Of a DNA stretch of 64,000 bases, positions 21,244-31,523 are shown one piece after another. The notes under the pieces were generated by a model, which saw nothing but the letters and a program-made list of their open reading frames with translations, was not told the DNA's origin and did not search any database. The stretch's first letter is position 1. Every line of letters begins with the position of its first letter. Origin of the DNA: Thauera sp. (lineage in GTDB: Bacteria; Pseudomonadota; Gammaproteobacteria; Burkholderiales; Rhodocyclaceae); the NCBI GenBank assembly GCA_024235615.1, contig JACKMB010000005.1:124001-188000 (forward strand), read 5' to 3'. Made by a program: the position numbers and the translations under genes.

Positions 21244-22332
21244 TCAGCGTGCCGCCTTGAAGCGGTTCAGCGCCTGGGTCAGCTCGCGCTGCACGTCCTT
21301 GCCCAGCACCGGCTTGGCGCGCAGCGTGCGCTTGACCGCCTCCGGCACGTTGATCACCGGGTCGTCGCGCAGCGTGGCGTCGGTGAGCGCGAGCGCCGCG
21401 GTGTTGGCGCTGATGTAGAAGGTCTCGTTGGAGATGCGCGCCACCGTGGCCGGATCCATCATCGCGTCGATCCAGCGGTGGGCGTTGTGCGGATGCGGCG
21501 CGTCGCGCGGGATCGCCATCACGTCCACCGACATCATCGCGCCCACGGACGGGATCAGGTACTGCAGCCTGACCTCGGCGCCGGCGAGCTGCGCGCGCCG
21601 CGCAGCGATGCGGGCATCGCCGGAGAACATCATCGCCACGCACAGGCTGCCCTTGGCCATCTGCTCGATCGGCGCGGTGTTGAAGCTGCGGATGTGCTTG
21701 CGCACCGGACGGATGTGCTCGACCGCAGCGCGGATGTCGGCGGGGTCCATCCTCACCGGGTCGAGGCCGGCGTCGAGCATGGCCGCCGGGATCACGTCGC
21801 TGGCCTCGTCCATCAGCGCGATGCCGCAGCCCTTCAGGCGCGCGGTGAGCGCGGGATCGAAGAGCAGGTCCCAGGCGTTCCCGGGCAGCCTGCCGTCGAG
21901 CGCCTTCATGACCTTGTCGACGTTGATCGCGACCCCGGTGGTGAACCACATGTAGGGCACGAGGTGGCGATTGCCCGGGTCGGCGACCGCCACCGCCTCG
22001 AGGATCAGCGGGTCGATATGGACGAGATTGGGCAGGCGCGACTTGTCGAGCGGCTGGAAGATGCCGGCCTGGATCTGCTTGCCGGCGTACTCCACGCTCG
22101 GATACACCACGTCGTAGCCGCTGCCGCCGGTCAGCAGCTTGCCCTGCAGGGTGGCGTTGCTGTCGTAGAGGTCGTAGCGCACATCGATCCCGCTCGCCTT
22201 CTCGAAGGCAGGGACGGTGTCGGCGGCGATGTAGTCGTTCCAGTTGTAGACGTTGAGGATGGGCTCCTCCGCCGCCACCGCCACCCCGGCGGCCAGGGCC
22301 AGCGCCGCCATCCAGCCGAACTTCAGCTTCAT
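21244..22332 (-). CDS. potF: Periplasmic polyamine-binding protein
   Basis: From ATG 22330-22332 the protein has 362 residues with a cleavable signal peptide (MKLKFGWMAALALAAGVAVAA). The mature start EEPILNVYNWNDYIA is the hallmark of the PotD/PotF family, and VVYPSVEYAGKQIQAG and VPYMWFTTGVAIN are typical. It delivers putrescine or a related polyamine to the PotGHI complex. Which polyamine is bound cannot be told from the visible residues. It is the first gene of the operon, with a 71-base gap from the hisD stop. Confidence 0.92.
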   Translation of the reverse strand: MKLKFGWMAALALAAGVAVAAEEPILNVYNWNDYIAADTVPAFEKASGIDVRYDLYDSNATLQGKLLTGGSGYDVVYPSVEYAGKQIQAGIFQPLDKSRLPNLVHIDPLILEAVAVADPGNRHLVPYMWFTTGVAINVDKVMKALDGRLPGNAWDLLFDPALTARLKGCGIALMDEASDVIPAAMLDAGLDPVRMDPADIRAAVEHIRPVRKHIRSFNTAPIEQMAKGSLCVAMMFSGDARIAARRAQLAGAEVRLQYLIPSVGAMMSVDVMAIPRDAPHPHNAHRWIDAMMDPATVARISNETFYISANTAALALTDATLRDDPVINVPEAVKRTLRAKPVLGKDVQRELTQALNRFKAAR

Positions 22333-22403
22333 GCCCGCCTCCCCGCGATCGACAAGGGAACACCGCCAGCCCGCCCCGGCCGAGAGACCCGGGCGGGGTA
22401 CGC

Positions 22404-23711
22404 TCAAACCTTCAGCCGCATCTCCGCCGAGCGCGCGTGCGCCTGCAGGCCCTCACCGTGCGCCAGGATGGACGCCACCTTGCCCAGGTGCTGCGCGCCG
22501 GCCTGCGAGATGTTCACGATGCTGGTGCGCTTCTGGAAATCGTAGGTGCCGAGCGGCGACGAGAAACGCGCGCTGCGCATGGTCGGCAGCACGTGGTTGG
22601 GGCCGGCGCAGTAGTCGCCGAGCGCCTCCACCGCCCAGTGGCCGACGAAGATCGCGCCGGCGTGGCGGATGTGGGCGATCCAGGCCTCGGCATCGTCCAG
22701 CGACAGCTCCAGGTGCTCGGGCGCGATGCGGTTGGCGAGCGCGCAGGCCTGCTCCAGGCTGTCGACGTGGATCAGCGCGCCGCGGTTGGCGAGCGACCTG
22801 GCGATCGTGTCGCGGCGCGGCATGGTAGGCAGCAGGCGGTCGATCGCCTCGTGCACCGCGTCGATGAAGGCCGTGTCGGTGCACAACAGGATGGACTGCG
22901 CGAGCTCGTCGTGCTCGGCCTGGGCGAAGAGGTCCATCGCCACCCAGTCGGCGTGGCCGGAGCCGTCGGAGATGATCAGCACCTCGGAGGGCCCGGCGAC
23001 CATGTCGATGCCGACGGTGCCGAACACGCGGCGCTTGGCCTCGGCCACATAGGCGTTGCCCGGACCGACGATCTTGTCCACCTGCGGGATGGTCTGCGTG
23101 CCGTAGGCGAGCGCCGCCACCGCCTGCGCGCCGCCGATGGTGAACACGCGGTCCACGCCGGTGATCGCCGCGGCGGCCAGCACGAGCGGGTTCTTCTCGC
23201 CGCGCGGCGTGGGCACCACCATGATGAGCTCGCCGACGCCGGCAACCTTGGCCGGGATCGCGTTCATCAGCACCGAGCTCGGGTAGGACGCGCGCCCGCC
23301 CGGCACGTAGAGGCCGACGCGGTCGAGCGGCGTGACCTTCTGCCCCAGGCGGGTGCCGTCGGCCTCGGTGAACTCCCAGGACTCGCCCTTCTGGCGCTCG
23401 TGATACACGCGCACGCGGTCGGCGGCGATGGTCAGCGCCTCGCGCTGCTCGGGGCGCAGGCTGTCGAGCGCAAGCTGCAGCTCGCTCTTCGGCAGCTCGA
23501 GCGCCACCATGGATTGAACGTCGAGCCCGTCGAAGCGGCGGGTGTATTCGACCACCGCGGCGTCGCCCGTGGTGCGAACCGCCTGCAGGATCTCGGTCAC
23601 CGCGGCGTCGATGCGGCCGTCGGCCTCGGCCTCGAAGGCGAGCAGGGCGTCGAGCGTGGACAGGAATTCGGGTTCGCGCGCGTCGAGGCGGCGGATCGGC
23701 GTCTGGCTCAT
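22404..23711 (-). CDS. hisD: Histidinol dehydrogenase
   Basis: This 435-residue zinc enzyme oxidises histidinol to histidine in the last two steps. The signature region from the segment [18 protein letters not shown] to [16 protein letters not shown] is intact, including the zinc ligands Gln and His in AQAEHD and the C-terminal [11 protein letters not shown] start, 10 bases after hisG. Downstream the conserved order would give hisC, but the pot operon follows instead. Confidence 0.98.
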   Translation of the reverse strand: MSQTPIRRLDAREPEFLSTLDALLAFEAEADGRIDAAVTEILQAVRTTGDAAVVEYTRRFDGLDVQSMVALELPKSELQLALDSLRPEQREALTIAADRVRVYHERQKGESWEFTEADGTRLGQKVTPLDRVGLYVPGGRASYPSSVLMNAIPAKVAGVGELIMVVPTPRGEKNPLVLAAAAITGVDRVFTIGGAQAVAALAYGTQTIPQVDKIVGPGNAYVAEAKRRVFGTVGIDMVAGPSEVLIISDGSGHADWVAMDLFAQAEHDELAQSILLCTDTAFIDAVHEAIDRLLPTMPRRDTIARSLANRGALIHVDSLEQACALANRIAPEHLELSLDDAEAWIAHIRHAGAIFVGHWAVEALGDYCAGPNHVLPTMRSARFSSPLGTYDFQKRTSIVNISQAGAQHLGKVASILAHGEGLQAHARSAEMRLKV

Positions 23712-23721
23712 GAACGGGTCC

Positions 23722-24366
23722 TTAGGGTTGGATCGCGCCGGCGAACGCGTCGAGCACCGGCTGCAGCAGTTCGCGCTTGAGCTTGAGCGAGGCCTGGTTG
23801 ACGATCAGGCGCGAGCTGATCGGCATGATGTCCTCGACCTCTTCCAGGTTGTTGGCGCGCAGGGTGCCGCCGGTGGACACCAGGTCGACGATCGCGTCTG
23901 CCAGCCCGACCAGGGGGGCGAGTTCCATCGAGCCGTAGAGCTTGATGAGGTCCACATGCATGCCCTTGCCGGCGAAGTGCGCCTTGGCCGCGTTCATGTA
24001 CTTGGTGGCGACGCGGATGCGCCCGCCCGGGCGCGTGGCAGCGGCGTAGTCGAAGCCCTTCTGCACCGCGACACACAGGCGGCACTTGGCGATGTTCAGG
24101 TCGAGCGGCTGGTAGAGGCCCGCGCCGCCGTGCTCGACCAGCACGTCCTTGCCGGCGATGCCGAGGTCGGCGGCGCCATACTGCACATAGGTGGGCGTAT
24201 CGGTGGCGCGCACGATCACCAGGCGCACATCCGGGCGGTTGGTGCCGATGATCAGCTTGCGCGACGACTCGGGGTTGTCGGTGGGCACGATGCCCGCGGC
24301 GGCGAGCAGCGGCAGGGTCTCTTCGAAGATGCGGCCCTTGGACAGGGCGAGCGTGATGCTGGACAC
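23722..24366 (-). CDS. hisG: ATP phosphoribosyltransferase, short form
   Basis: The protein has 214 residues from a GTG start (24364-24366); no ATG is available near the conserved [18 protein letters not shown] start. It catalyses the first, committed step of histidine synthesis. The length shows the short HisG form that lacks the C-terminal allosteric domain and by family knowledge needs the HisZ regulatory partner, which is not in this window. AAGG lies 8 bases upstream of the start. It is the first gene of the hisG-hisD pair. Confidence 0.96.
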   Translation of the reverse strand: MSSITLALSKGRIFEETLPLLAAAGIVPTDNPESSRKLIIGTNRPDVRLVIVRATDTPTYVQYGAADLGIAGKDVLVEHGGAGLYQPLDLNIAKCRLCVAVQKGFDYAAATRPGGRIRVATKYMNAAKAHFAGKGMHVDLIKLYGSMELAPLVGLADAIVDLVSTGGTLRANNLEEVEDIMPISSRLIVNQASLKLKRELLQPVLDAFAGAIQP

Positions 24367-24436
24367 GTGAAAAGCCTTGATCGGGGGGACCGCGCATTGT
24401 AACCCGGCGCCGCTTCTGTTAACCTTCGTCGCGACT

Positions 24437-24470
24437 GGCTGAACCGCCCGCGGCGGTTCGGCCTTTTCTT
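24437..24470 (+). terminator. Terminator-like hairpin in the rnk leader
   Basis: A 12-bp stem (arms 24437-24448 and 24452-24463, one G-U pair, 3-base loop) is followed by TTTTCTTTT. It points along the plus strand, 49 bases before the rnk start, with no plus-strand gene immediately upstream. It could attenuate rnk or stop antisense transcription from the his region. Confidence 0.7.
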
Positions 24471-24518
24471 TTGTTCCGCCGCGCCACGGGCGCGTGCACC
24501 GCGCAGGACTTTCCCAGC

Positions 24519-24926
24519 ATGAAACCGTCGATCATCGTCTCCAGCAGCGACCTCGAGCGCCTCGAGGGTCTGCTCACCCTCCCCGCCTTCCGCAGCCGCA
24601 GCGATCTCGACGGCCTGCGCGAGGAGCTCGAGCGCGCCGACGTGCGCGAGCCACAGGACATGCCGGCCGACGTGATCACGATGAACAGCCGCGCGCGCTT
24701 CGTCGAGGAAGGCACCGGGCGCGAGTACGAGCTGACCCTGGCCTACCCGAAGGACGCCAACGCCGAGGCGCATCGCGTGTCGATCTTCTCGCCCGCGGGC
24801 AGCGCGCTGCTTGGCCTCTCGGCCGGCCAGTCGATCGACTGGAAATCGTCCGACGGCAAGGAGATCCGCCTGAGGGTGCTGGAAGTCACCTGGCAGCCCG
24901 AAGCCAACGGCCAGTTCGAGCTGTAG
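24519..24926 (+). CDS. rnk: Regulator of nucleoside diphosphate kinase (GreA/GreB C-terminal fold)
   Basis: From ATG 24519 the protein has 135 residues, matching Rnk length. A short N-terminal helical part ([18 protein letters not shown]-type residues) precedes a GreA/GreB-like C-terminal domain with [45 protein letters not shown] and the ending [13 protein letters not shown]. The family binds RNA polymerase and affects nucleoside diphosphate kinase levels. It is oriented opposite to hisG and murA, interrupting that conserved pair. Its stop codon is part of a REP-like palindrome. Confidence 0.92.
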   Translation: MKPSIIVSSSDLERLEGLLTLPAFRSRSDLDGLREELERADVREPQDMPADVITMNSRARFVEEGTGREYELTLAYPKDANAEAHRVSIFSPAGSALLGLSAGQSIDWKSSDGKEIRLRVLEVTWQPEANGQFEL

Positions 24927-25118
24927 GAGCACCGGCAGGCGAGAGCACGGCGACCGGACATGACCGGCGCGCCGGGGGGCCGGACGGCTGCATTCGCGGC
25001 TGCCGCCGCTCCTACATGGGCGCCGTGCCGGCTCCCGGAGCAGGAGGGGTGGCAGCCGCGAACACGGCGACACGGGCGCCGCGCGGGCTCACCGTGCAGG
25101 AGCGGCGGCAGCCGCGAA
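24923..25118. repeat. Cluster of four REP-like palindromes
   Basis: Copies lie at 24923-24946 (GCCGGCAGGCG core), 24993-25016 (inverted, GGCTGCCGCC core), 25041-25062 and 25095-25118 (GGCGGCAGCC core). Each begins TGTAGGAGC or TGCAGGAGC and ends CGCGAA, giving a short GC hairpin. They fill the gap between the convergent rnk and murA genes. The AACACGGCG that follows copies three and four is also repeated. Confidence 0.75.
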
Positions 25119-25204
25119 CACGGCGCGCCGACGGTCGCTGTCGCGCGGCCGCGGAAGGACGCACCGGGCCCCCGACCCGGAACGTCCCGCCTCCCTGCCC
25201 CGCC

Positions 25205-26720
<1,516 letters not shown>

Positions 26721-26730
26721 TTGGAATCCT

Positions 26731-27546
26731 TTACGAACGCAACTTGTAACCGCGCGCGAGCATCGCCAGGGTGAGCGCCGCGATCAGGACGAAACACAGG
26801 CCCACGACGCCGAGCGACAGCCACGGCGAGGTGTCCGATTGACCGAAGAAACCGTAGCGGAACCCGTCGATCATGAAAAAGAACGGGTTGAAATGCGACA
26901 CGTCCTGCCAGAACTGCGGCAGCGAGTGGATGGAGTAGAACACGCCCGACAGCATCGTCAGCGGCATGATGAGGAAGTTCTGGAAGGCGGCGAGCTGGTC
27001 GAACTTGTCCGCCCAGATCCCGGCGATCACCCCGAGCGAGCCGAGGATCGCGCCGCCGAGCACGGCGAAGCCCAGCACCCACAGCGGGTGCGCCATCGGC
27101 ACCTCGACGAAGGCGGCCGACACCGCGAGCACGCCCGCGCCCACCATCAGCCCGCGCAGGGTCGAGGCGATGACGTAGGCCGCATAGAACTCGCGGTAGG
27201 ACAGCGGCGGCAGCAGCACGAAGATGATGTTGCCGGTGATCTTGCTCTGGATGAGCGAGGACGAGCTGTTGGCGAAGGCGTTCTGCAGCACCGACATCAT
27301 CACCAGCCCGGGCACCAGGAAGCTGGTGTAGGCGACCTCGCCGTAGACCGTGACGTGGCGGTCGAGCACGTGCGAGAAGATGAGCAGGAACAGCAGCGCG
27401 TTGAGCACCGGCGCGCCAACGGTCTGGAAGCTGACCTTCCAGAAGCGCAGCACCTCCTTGTACAGCAGCGTGCGGAAGCCGGCGAGCGGCGACTCGGCCG
27501 CCATCGGCTCGATGCGCGGGACGGCGCGGGAGAAGGATTCAGGCAC
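26731..27546 (-). CDS. ABC-2 type exporter permease (YadH-like)
   Basis: The protein has 271 residues from a GTG (27544-27546) overlapping the ATPase gene by 8 bases; an in-frame ATG at 27502-27504 would remove 14 residues. Six membrane helices are predicted, and the ABC-2 signature SSSSLIQSKITGNIIFVLLP is near residue 97. MDG/FRYGFFGQSD near the C-terminus is typical of YadH. Substrate unknown. The YadGH pair commonly lies between mla and bolA-murA in betaproteobacteria. Confidence 0.9.
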   Translation of the reverse strand: MPESFSRAVPRIEPMAAESPLAGFRTLLYKEVLRFWKVSFQTVGAPVLNALLFLLIFSHVLDRHVTVYGEVAYTSFLVPGLVMMSVLQNAFANSSSSLIQSKITGNIIFVLLPPLSYREFYAAYVIASTLRGLMVGAGVLAVSAAFVEVPMAHPLWVLGFAVLGGAILGSLGVIAGIWADKFDQLAAFQNFLIMPLTMLSGVFYSIHSLPQFWQDVSHFNPFFFMIDGFRYGFFGQSDTSPWLSLGVVGLCFVLIAALTLAMLARGYKLRS

Positions 27547-28435
27547 GGTTCATCACCTCGACGAAGACGCGTTCGAGATCGGGCTCGCCGAGCCGCATCT
27601 CGACGAGGCCCGCGCCAGCCTCGCGCAGGCGGGCGAGCAGGGCCTCGACCTCGGTGTAGCTGTCGAAGGCGAAGTCCACCCAGCCACCCTCGCCGGCGCT
27701 GCCGCCGAGCTCGACGCCGCGCCCGGGATGCTCGAGGCGCACGGCCAGGCTGTGGGTGGCGAAGCGGCGCAGTAGGTTGGCGGTGGTGTCGAGCGCGACG
27801 ATGCGCCCGGCCTTGAGCATCGCGATGCGTCCGCACAAGGCCTCGGCCTCTTCCAGGTAGTGCGTGGTGAGCACGATGGTGTGGCCGTCGCGGTTGAGCT
27901 TGCGGATGAACTGCCACAGGCCCTGGCGCAGTTCCACGTCCACGCCCGCGGTGGGCTCGTCGAGCACGATCACCGGCGGCCGGTGCACCAGCGCCTGCGC
28001 CACCAGCACGCGCCGCTTCATGCCGCCGGAGAGCATGCGCATGTTGGCGTTGGCCTTGTGCGCGAGGTCGAGGCTGGCGAGGATCTCGTCGATCCAGTCG
28101 TCGTTGCTGCGGATGCCGAAGTAGCCGGACTGGATGCGCAGCAGCTCGCGCACCGAGAAGAATGGATCGAAGACGAGCTCCTGCGGCACCACGCCGAGGT
28201 TGCGCCGCGCATTGCGGTAGTCGGCGACGACGTCGTGGCCCATGATCGCCAGCGTGCCGCCGTCGGGACGCACCAGGCCGGAGAGCGCCGAGATCAGCGT
28301 GGTCTTGCCTGCGCCGTTGGGGCCGAGCAGGCCGAAGAACTCGCCCTGGCCGACCTCGAGGTCGACACCGCCGAGCGCCTTCAGGCTGCCGTAGTGCTTG
28401 CTTACACCCTGGATGCGGATCGCCGGCGTGCTCAT
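27539..28435 (-). CDS. ABC exporter ATP-binding protein (YadG-like)
   Basis: This 298-residue ATPase has Walker A GPNGAGKTTLI near residue 39, Q-loop VPQELVFDP, signature MLSGGMKRRVLVAQAL near 138, Walker B VIVLDEPTAGVD and H-loop TTHYLEEAE. The C-terminal 80 residues form the extra domain of CcmA/NodI-type ATPases. It pairs with the following ABC-2 permease. The ATG overlaps the mlaB stop by 4 bases. Confidence 0.94.
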   Translation of the reverse strand: MSTPAIRIQGVSKHYGSLKALGGVDLEVGQGEFFGLLGPNGAGKTTLISALSGLVRPDGGTLAIMGHDVVADYRNARRNLGVVPQELVFDPFFSVRELLRIQSGYFGIRSNDDWIDEILASLDLAHKANANMRMLSGGMKRRVLVAQALVHRPPVIVLDEPTAGVDVELRQGLWQFIRKLNRDGHTIVLTTHYLEEAEALCGRIAMLKAGRIVALDTTANLLRRFATHSLAVRLEHPGRGVELGGSAGEGGWVDFAFDSYTEVEALLARLREAGAGLVEMRLGEPDLERVFVEVMNRA

Positions 28436-28716
28436 GCGGCGCGCTCCAGCGGCAGCAGGCCGTCGATGTCGTAGAGCGCGGCGAGGCTGGCCAGCCCGGC
28501 GGGCGGGTTGCGCAGCACCAGCGCGTGGCCGGCCGCGCGCGCGCAGCGCATCCAGTCGAGAATCAACGCGAGCGCGGCGGAATCGGCGGCGGACACCGCG
28601 GCGAGATCGACCACCAGGTCGCCCGCGCGCGCGCGCCGCTGGCCCTCGGCGAGCAGCGCCGGCGCGCGCTGCATGGTCAGCGCGCCCTCGGGCGCGAACA
28701 CGGCGGGATCACTCAC
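28432..28716 (-). CDS. mlaB: STAS-domain protein of the Mla system
   Basis: This 94-residue protein is a single STAS domain from a GTG start (28714-28716) overlapping the mlaC stop as GTGA. The conserved loop VDLAAVSAADSAALALILDW carries the Ser/Asp positions of STAS proteins. By family MlaB binds the MlaF ATPase and stabilises the MlaFEDB complex in the inner membrane. Sequence conservation outside the loop is low, so the call leans on operon position. Confidence 0.88.
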   Translation of the reverse strand: MSDPAVFAPEGALTMQRAPALLAEGQRRARAGDLVVDLAAVSAADSAALALILDWMRCARAAGHALVLRNPPAGLASLAALYDIDGLLPLERAA

Positions 28717-29375
28717 GCGCCGCGCCCCGCGCCAGCCTGGCTCATGCCCTGCTGCTCGGCGAGCGCGCGGTTGCGCTCCTCGAGCGAGCGGATCAGGCCG
28801 TCGATGCCGCCGCGCGCGATCTCCTGGCCGAAGCTGCTGCGATAGTTGGTGACCAGGCTGACGCCGGCGACGATCACGTCGAACACCTTCCAGCCCTGCT
28901 CGCTCTTCTCGAGCATGTAGTCGATGCCGATCGGCTGCGCACCGGCCTGAACCACCTCGGTGCGGATCTGCACGCGGGTGTCGGCGGGCGCGAAGCGCGA
29001 GGGGCGGAACTCGATGCGCTGGTCGCGGTACTGGGTCAGCGCGTTGGAGTAGGTGCGCACCAGCAGGGTACGGAAGGCGTCGGTCAGCCTGCCCTGCTGC
29101 TCGGCGCTGGCCTGGCGCCAGTCGCGCCCGACCGCGAGCATGGTCATGCGGCGGAAGTCGAAGTGCGGCAGCACCTTGGCGTCGACCAGCTCGATCACGC
29201 GGCGGGTGTCGCCGGCCTGGATCGCCTTGTCGGCGCGCACGATCTCGAGCACTTCGTTGGTCACGTCGCGCACCAGCAGGTCGGGCGCCTTGTCGGCGCT
29301 GGCAGCTGCGGGCAGCGCGGCACCGAACAACGCACAGAGGAGGAAGACGCGGAGAAAATCGAGGATCTTGTTCAT
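28713..29375 (-). CDS. mlaC: Periplasmic phospholipid-binding protein MlaC
   Basis: This 220-residue protein has a signal peptide (IHLRVF-type hydrophobic run LDFLRVFLLCALFGAALPAAASA) and the MlaC/Ttg2D fold: RVIELVDAKVLPHFDFRRMTMLAVG, then QGRLTDAFRTLLVRTYSNAL and GVSLVTNYRSSFGQEI. It ferries phospholipid between the outer-membrane MlaA and the inner-membrane MlaFEDB complex. It lies 9 bases after mlaA. Confidence 0.95.
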   Translation of the reverse strand: MNKILDFLRVFLLCALFGAALPAAASADKAPDLLVRDVTNEVLEIVRADKAIQAGDTRRVIELVDAKVLPHFDFRRMTMLAVGRDWRQASAEQQGRLTDAFRTLLVRTYSNALTQYRDQRIEFRPSRFAPADTRVQIRTEVVQAGAQPIGIDYMLEKSEQGWKVFDVIVAGVSLVTNYRSSFGQEIARGGIDGLIRSLEERNRALAEQQGMSQAGAGRGA

Positions 29376-29384
29376 GGCTCTCGT

Positions 29385-30236
29385 TTACTGGATGGTTTGG
29401 CGGGTGACGCGGCGCCCGGTCGTGGCCGGGGGCGCGCCGATGCCCGCGAGCTCGAGGTTCTCGACCGCGGTGGCGGCGGCCGCATCGACCTCGCCCCCGA
29501 GCGGCGCGGCCGACTGTTCGTCGAAATCTTCATACACGCGTTCCTGGCGGCCATCGCTGACCTTGTAACGGCGTTGTTCGAGGTAGAAGTCGCGCACGAA
29601 GGCGTAGCGGTCGAGCGCCGCCTCCTCGAGGGTACGGTCGGCGCCGAGCAGCACCGAACGGCCGTGCACGACCCGCGTGCCCAGCACCGTGTTGCGCGTC
29701 GGCACGTGATCGATGCTGAAAGGCTCGTTACCCATCATGTCGGCGGGCAGGGCCACCGCGTCGCGCACCGTGCGCGGACCGAAGAAGGGCAGCACGATGT
29801 AGGCGCCCTCGCCCACGCCCCAGCGCCCCAGCGTCTGCCCGAGGTCCTCGTCGTGCTTGGGCAGGCCGGCCTCGCTGGCGATGTCGAGCAGGCCGAGCAG
29901 GCCCCAGGTGGAGTTGAGCGCGAAGCGCATGAGGTCGCTCATGCCCTCGGCGACCTTGCCCTGCAACACGTTGTTGAGCGCGATCCAGGGGTCACCGAGG
30001 TTGCCGAGCACGTTGCCGACACCGGTGCGTAACGGGCTCGGCAGCACGGCCTCGTACACCTGCGCGGCCGGCTTGATGGCGACCTTGTCGAGCTGCTCGT
30101 TGAAGCTGAACATGGCCCGGTTGTAACCCTCGAGCGGGTCGTCGGGGTTGCCGGTGGTGGCACAGCCGCCGAGCAGCGCGGCCGAGATCGCGGCTGCGGC
30201 GAGGCTGGCGCGGGAGGAGCGGAAGACGTTTCGCAT
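29385..30236 (-). CDS. mlaA: Outer-membrane lipoprotein MlaA (VacJ)
   Basis: This 283-residue lipoprotein has a lipobox LLGGC at the end of its signal peptide. Family motifs are PLEGYNRAMFSFNEQLDKVAIKP, NVLGNLGDPWIALNNVLQGK, TWGLLGLLDIASEAGLPKHDEDLGQTLG and GAYIVLPFFGPRTVRD. With a porin, MlaA removes mislocalised phospholipid from the outer leaflet. The C-terminal 60 residues are variable. It sits between mlaD and mlaC, as is usual in betaproteobacteria. Confidence 0.96.
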   Translation of the reverse strand: MRNVFRSSRASLAAAAISAALLGGCATTGNPDDPLEGYNRAMFSFNEQLDKVAIKPAAQVYEAVLPSPLRTGVGNVLGNLGDPWIALNNVLQGKVAEGMSDLMRFALNSTWGLLGLLDIASEAGLPKHDEDLGQTLGRWGVGEGAYIVLPFFGPRTVRDAVALPADMMGNEPFSIDHVPTRNTVLGTRVVHGRSVLLGADRTLEEAALDRYAFVRDFYLEQRRYKVSDGRQERVYEDFDEQSAAPLGGEVDAAAATAVENLELAGIGAPPATTGRRVTRQTIQ

Positions 30237-30264
30237 TGTTTTTTCTCCGGGGATCCTGGCCGAC

Positions 30265-30735
30265 TTACTGGGCGGGCGCGTCGGCGGCGCGGTCGAACAT
30301 GAACTGGCCGATCAGCTTCTCGAGCACCACCGCGGACTGCGTGATCAGCACGCGGTCGCCGTTCTTCAGCATCTCGCCGTCGGCGCCGGCCTCCAGCCCC
30401 ACGTACTGCTCGCCGAGCAGGCCGGAGGTGAGGATGGAGGCGGTGGTATCGGCGGGGAAGGCATAGCGCTTGTCGATCTCGAGTTCGACCACGGCACGGT
30501 AGATCGCGGGATCGAAGCGGATCACCGCGACCCGGCCCACGAGCACGCCGGAGCTCTTGACCGGCGCGCGCACCTTGAGCCCGCCGATGTTGTCGAAGGG
30601 CGCCTCGACGCGATAGGTCTCGCTGCCATCCAGACCCGAGAAATTGCCGACCTTCATCGCCAGGAACACCAGCGCGGCGAAACCGATCGCAACAAAAATG
30701 CCGACCCACAGGTCGAGCGCGGTACGACTCATCAT
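30265..30735 (-). CDS. mlaD: Mla system MCE-domain protein MlaD
   Basis: The protein has 156 residues from ATG 30733-30735, which shares one base with the mlaE stop (TGATG); the next codon is also ATG. One N-terminal membrane anchor (LWVGIFVAIGFAALVFLAM) is followed by an MCE domain with SGLDGSETYRVEAPFDNIGGL and VLVGRVAVI, then the LLGEQYVGLEAG motif. It forms the hexameric ring through which lipid passes. Confidence 0.95.
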   Translation of the reverse strand: MMSRTALDLWVGIFVAIGFAALVFLAMKVGNFSGLDGSETYRVEAPFDNIGGLKVRAPVKSSGVLVGRVAVIRFDPAIYRAVVELEIDKRYAFPADTTASILTSGLLGEQYVGLEAGADGEMLKNGDRVLITQSAVVLEKLIGQFMFDRAADAPAQ

Positions 30736-31523
30736 CAACCCCTGAACATGAAGGAGGTAAGCACGAAATCCAGCGCCAGGATCGCCAGCGCGGAGGTCAC
30801 GACGGTGCGGGTGATCGCGCGCGACACGCCTTCGGCGGTCGGCTGGCAATCGTAGCCCTCGAACACCGCGATCAGCGACACCACGGTGCCGAACACCGCG
30901 GACTTGATCACGCCGTTGACGACGTCGTAGCGGAATTCCACCGCGGCCTGCATCTGCGACCAGAACGCGCCGTCATCGACGCCGATCACAACCACGGTGA
31001 TCAGCCAGCCGCCGAAGATGCCCATCGCCGAGAACAGCGCGGCCAGCAGCGGCATCGACAGCACGCCGCCCCAGAAGCGCGGCGCGACCACGCGCGCGAT
31101 CGGGTTGACCGCCATCATGTCCATCGCCTTCAACTGCTCGGTGGTCTTCATCAGGCCGATCTCGGCGGTGATCGCGGAGCCTGCTCGGCTGGCGAACAGC
31201 AGCGCCGCGATCACCGGGCCGAGCTCGCGCAGCAGCGACAGCGCCACCATCACCCCCACCGCGTCGGCCGAACCGTAGCGCTGCAGGATGTCGTAGCCCT
31301 GCAGGCCGAGCACGAGACCGACGAAGAGCCCCGAGACCATGATGATCAGCAGCGACAGCACGCCGCTGAAATAGAGCTCGCGGATGGTGAGATGGATGCG
31401 GCGCAGCGACTGCCCGGAGTTCAGCAGCACCGCAAGCAGGAAGCGGGTGGCGAAGCCGAGCCGCCACACGCCGTCGATGGTCAGCGCGCCGATGCGGCGC
31501 AGCGCGGAGGCGATGGCGTTCAT
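30735..31523 (-). CDS. mlaE: Mla system permease MlaE
   Basis: From ATG 31521-31523 the protein has 262 residues with five to six membrane helices. The MlaE signature is clear: VLGLQGYDILQRYGSADAVG, LLRELGPVIAALLFASRAGSAI and AEIGLMKTTEQLKAMDMMAVNP. It is the inner-membrane permease coupled to MlaF. The start overlaps the mlaF stop by 4 bases. A longer upstream frame is a mlaF shadow. Confidence 0.97.
   Translation of the reverse strand: MNAIASALRRIGALTIDGVWRLGFATRFLLAVLLNSGQSLRRIHLTIRELYFSGVLSLLIIMVSGLFVGLVLGLQGYDILQRYGSADAVGVMVALSLLRELGPVIAALLFASRAGSAITAEIGLMKTTEQLKAMDMMAVNPIARVVAPRFWGGVLSMPLLAALFSAMGIFGGWLITVVVIGVDDGAFWSQMQAAVEFRYDVVNGVIKSAVFGTVVSLIAVFEGYDCQPTAEGVSRAITRTVVTSALAILALDFVLTSFMFRG

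Noticed and set aside
18298-22403. Insertion sequence or genomic island carrying hisC-pot
   Set aside because: No transposase, integrase, terminal repeat or composition change was seen at either edge.
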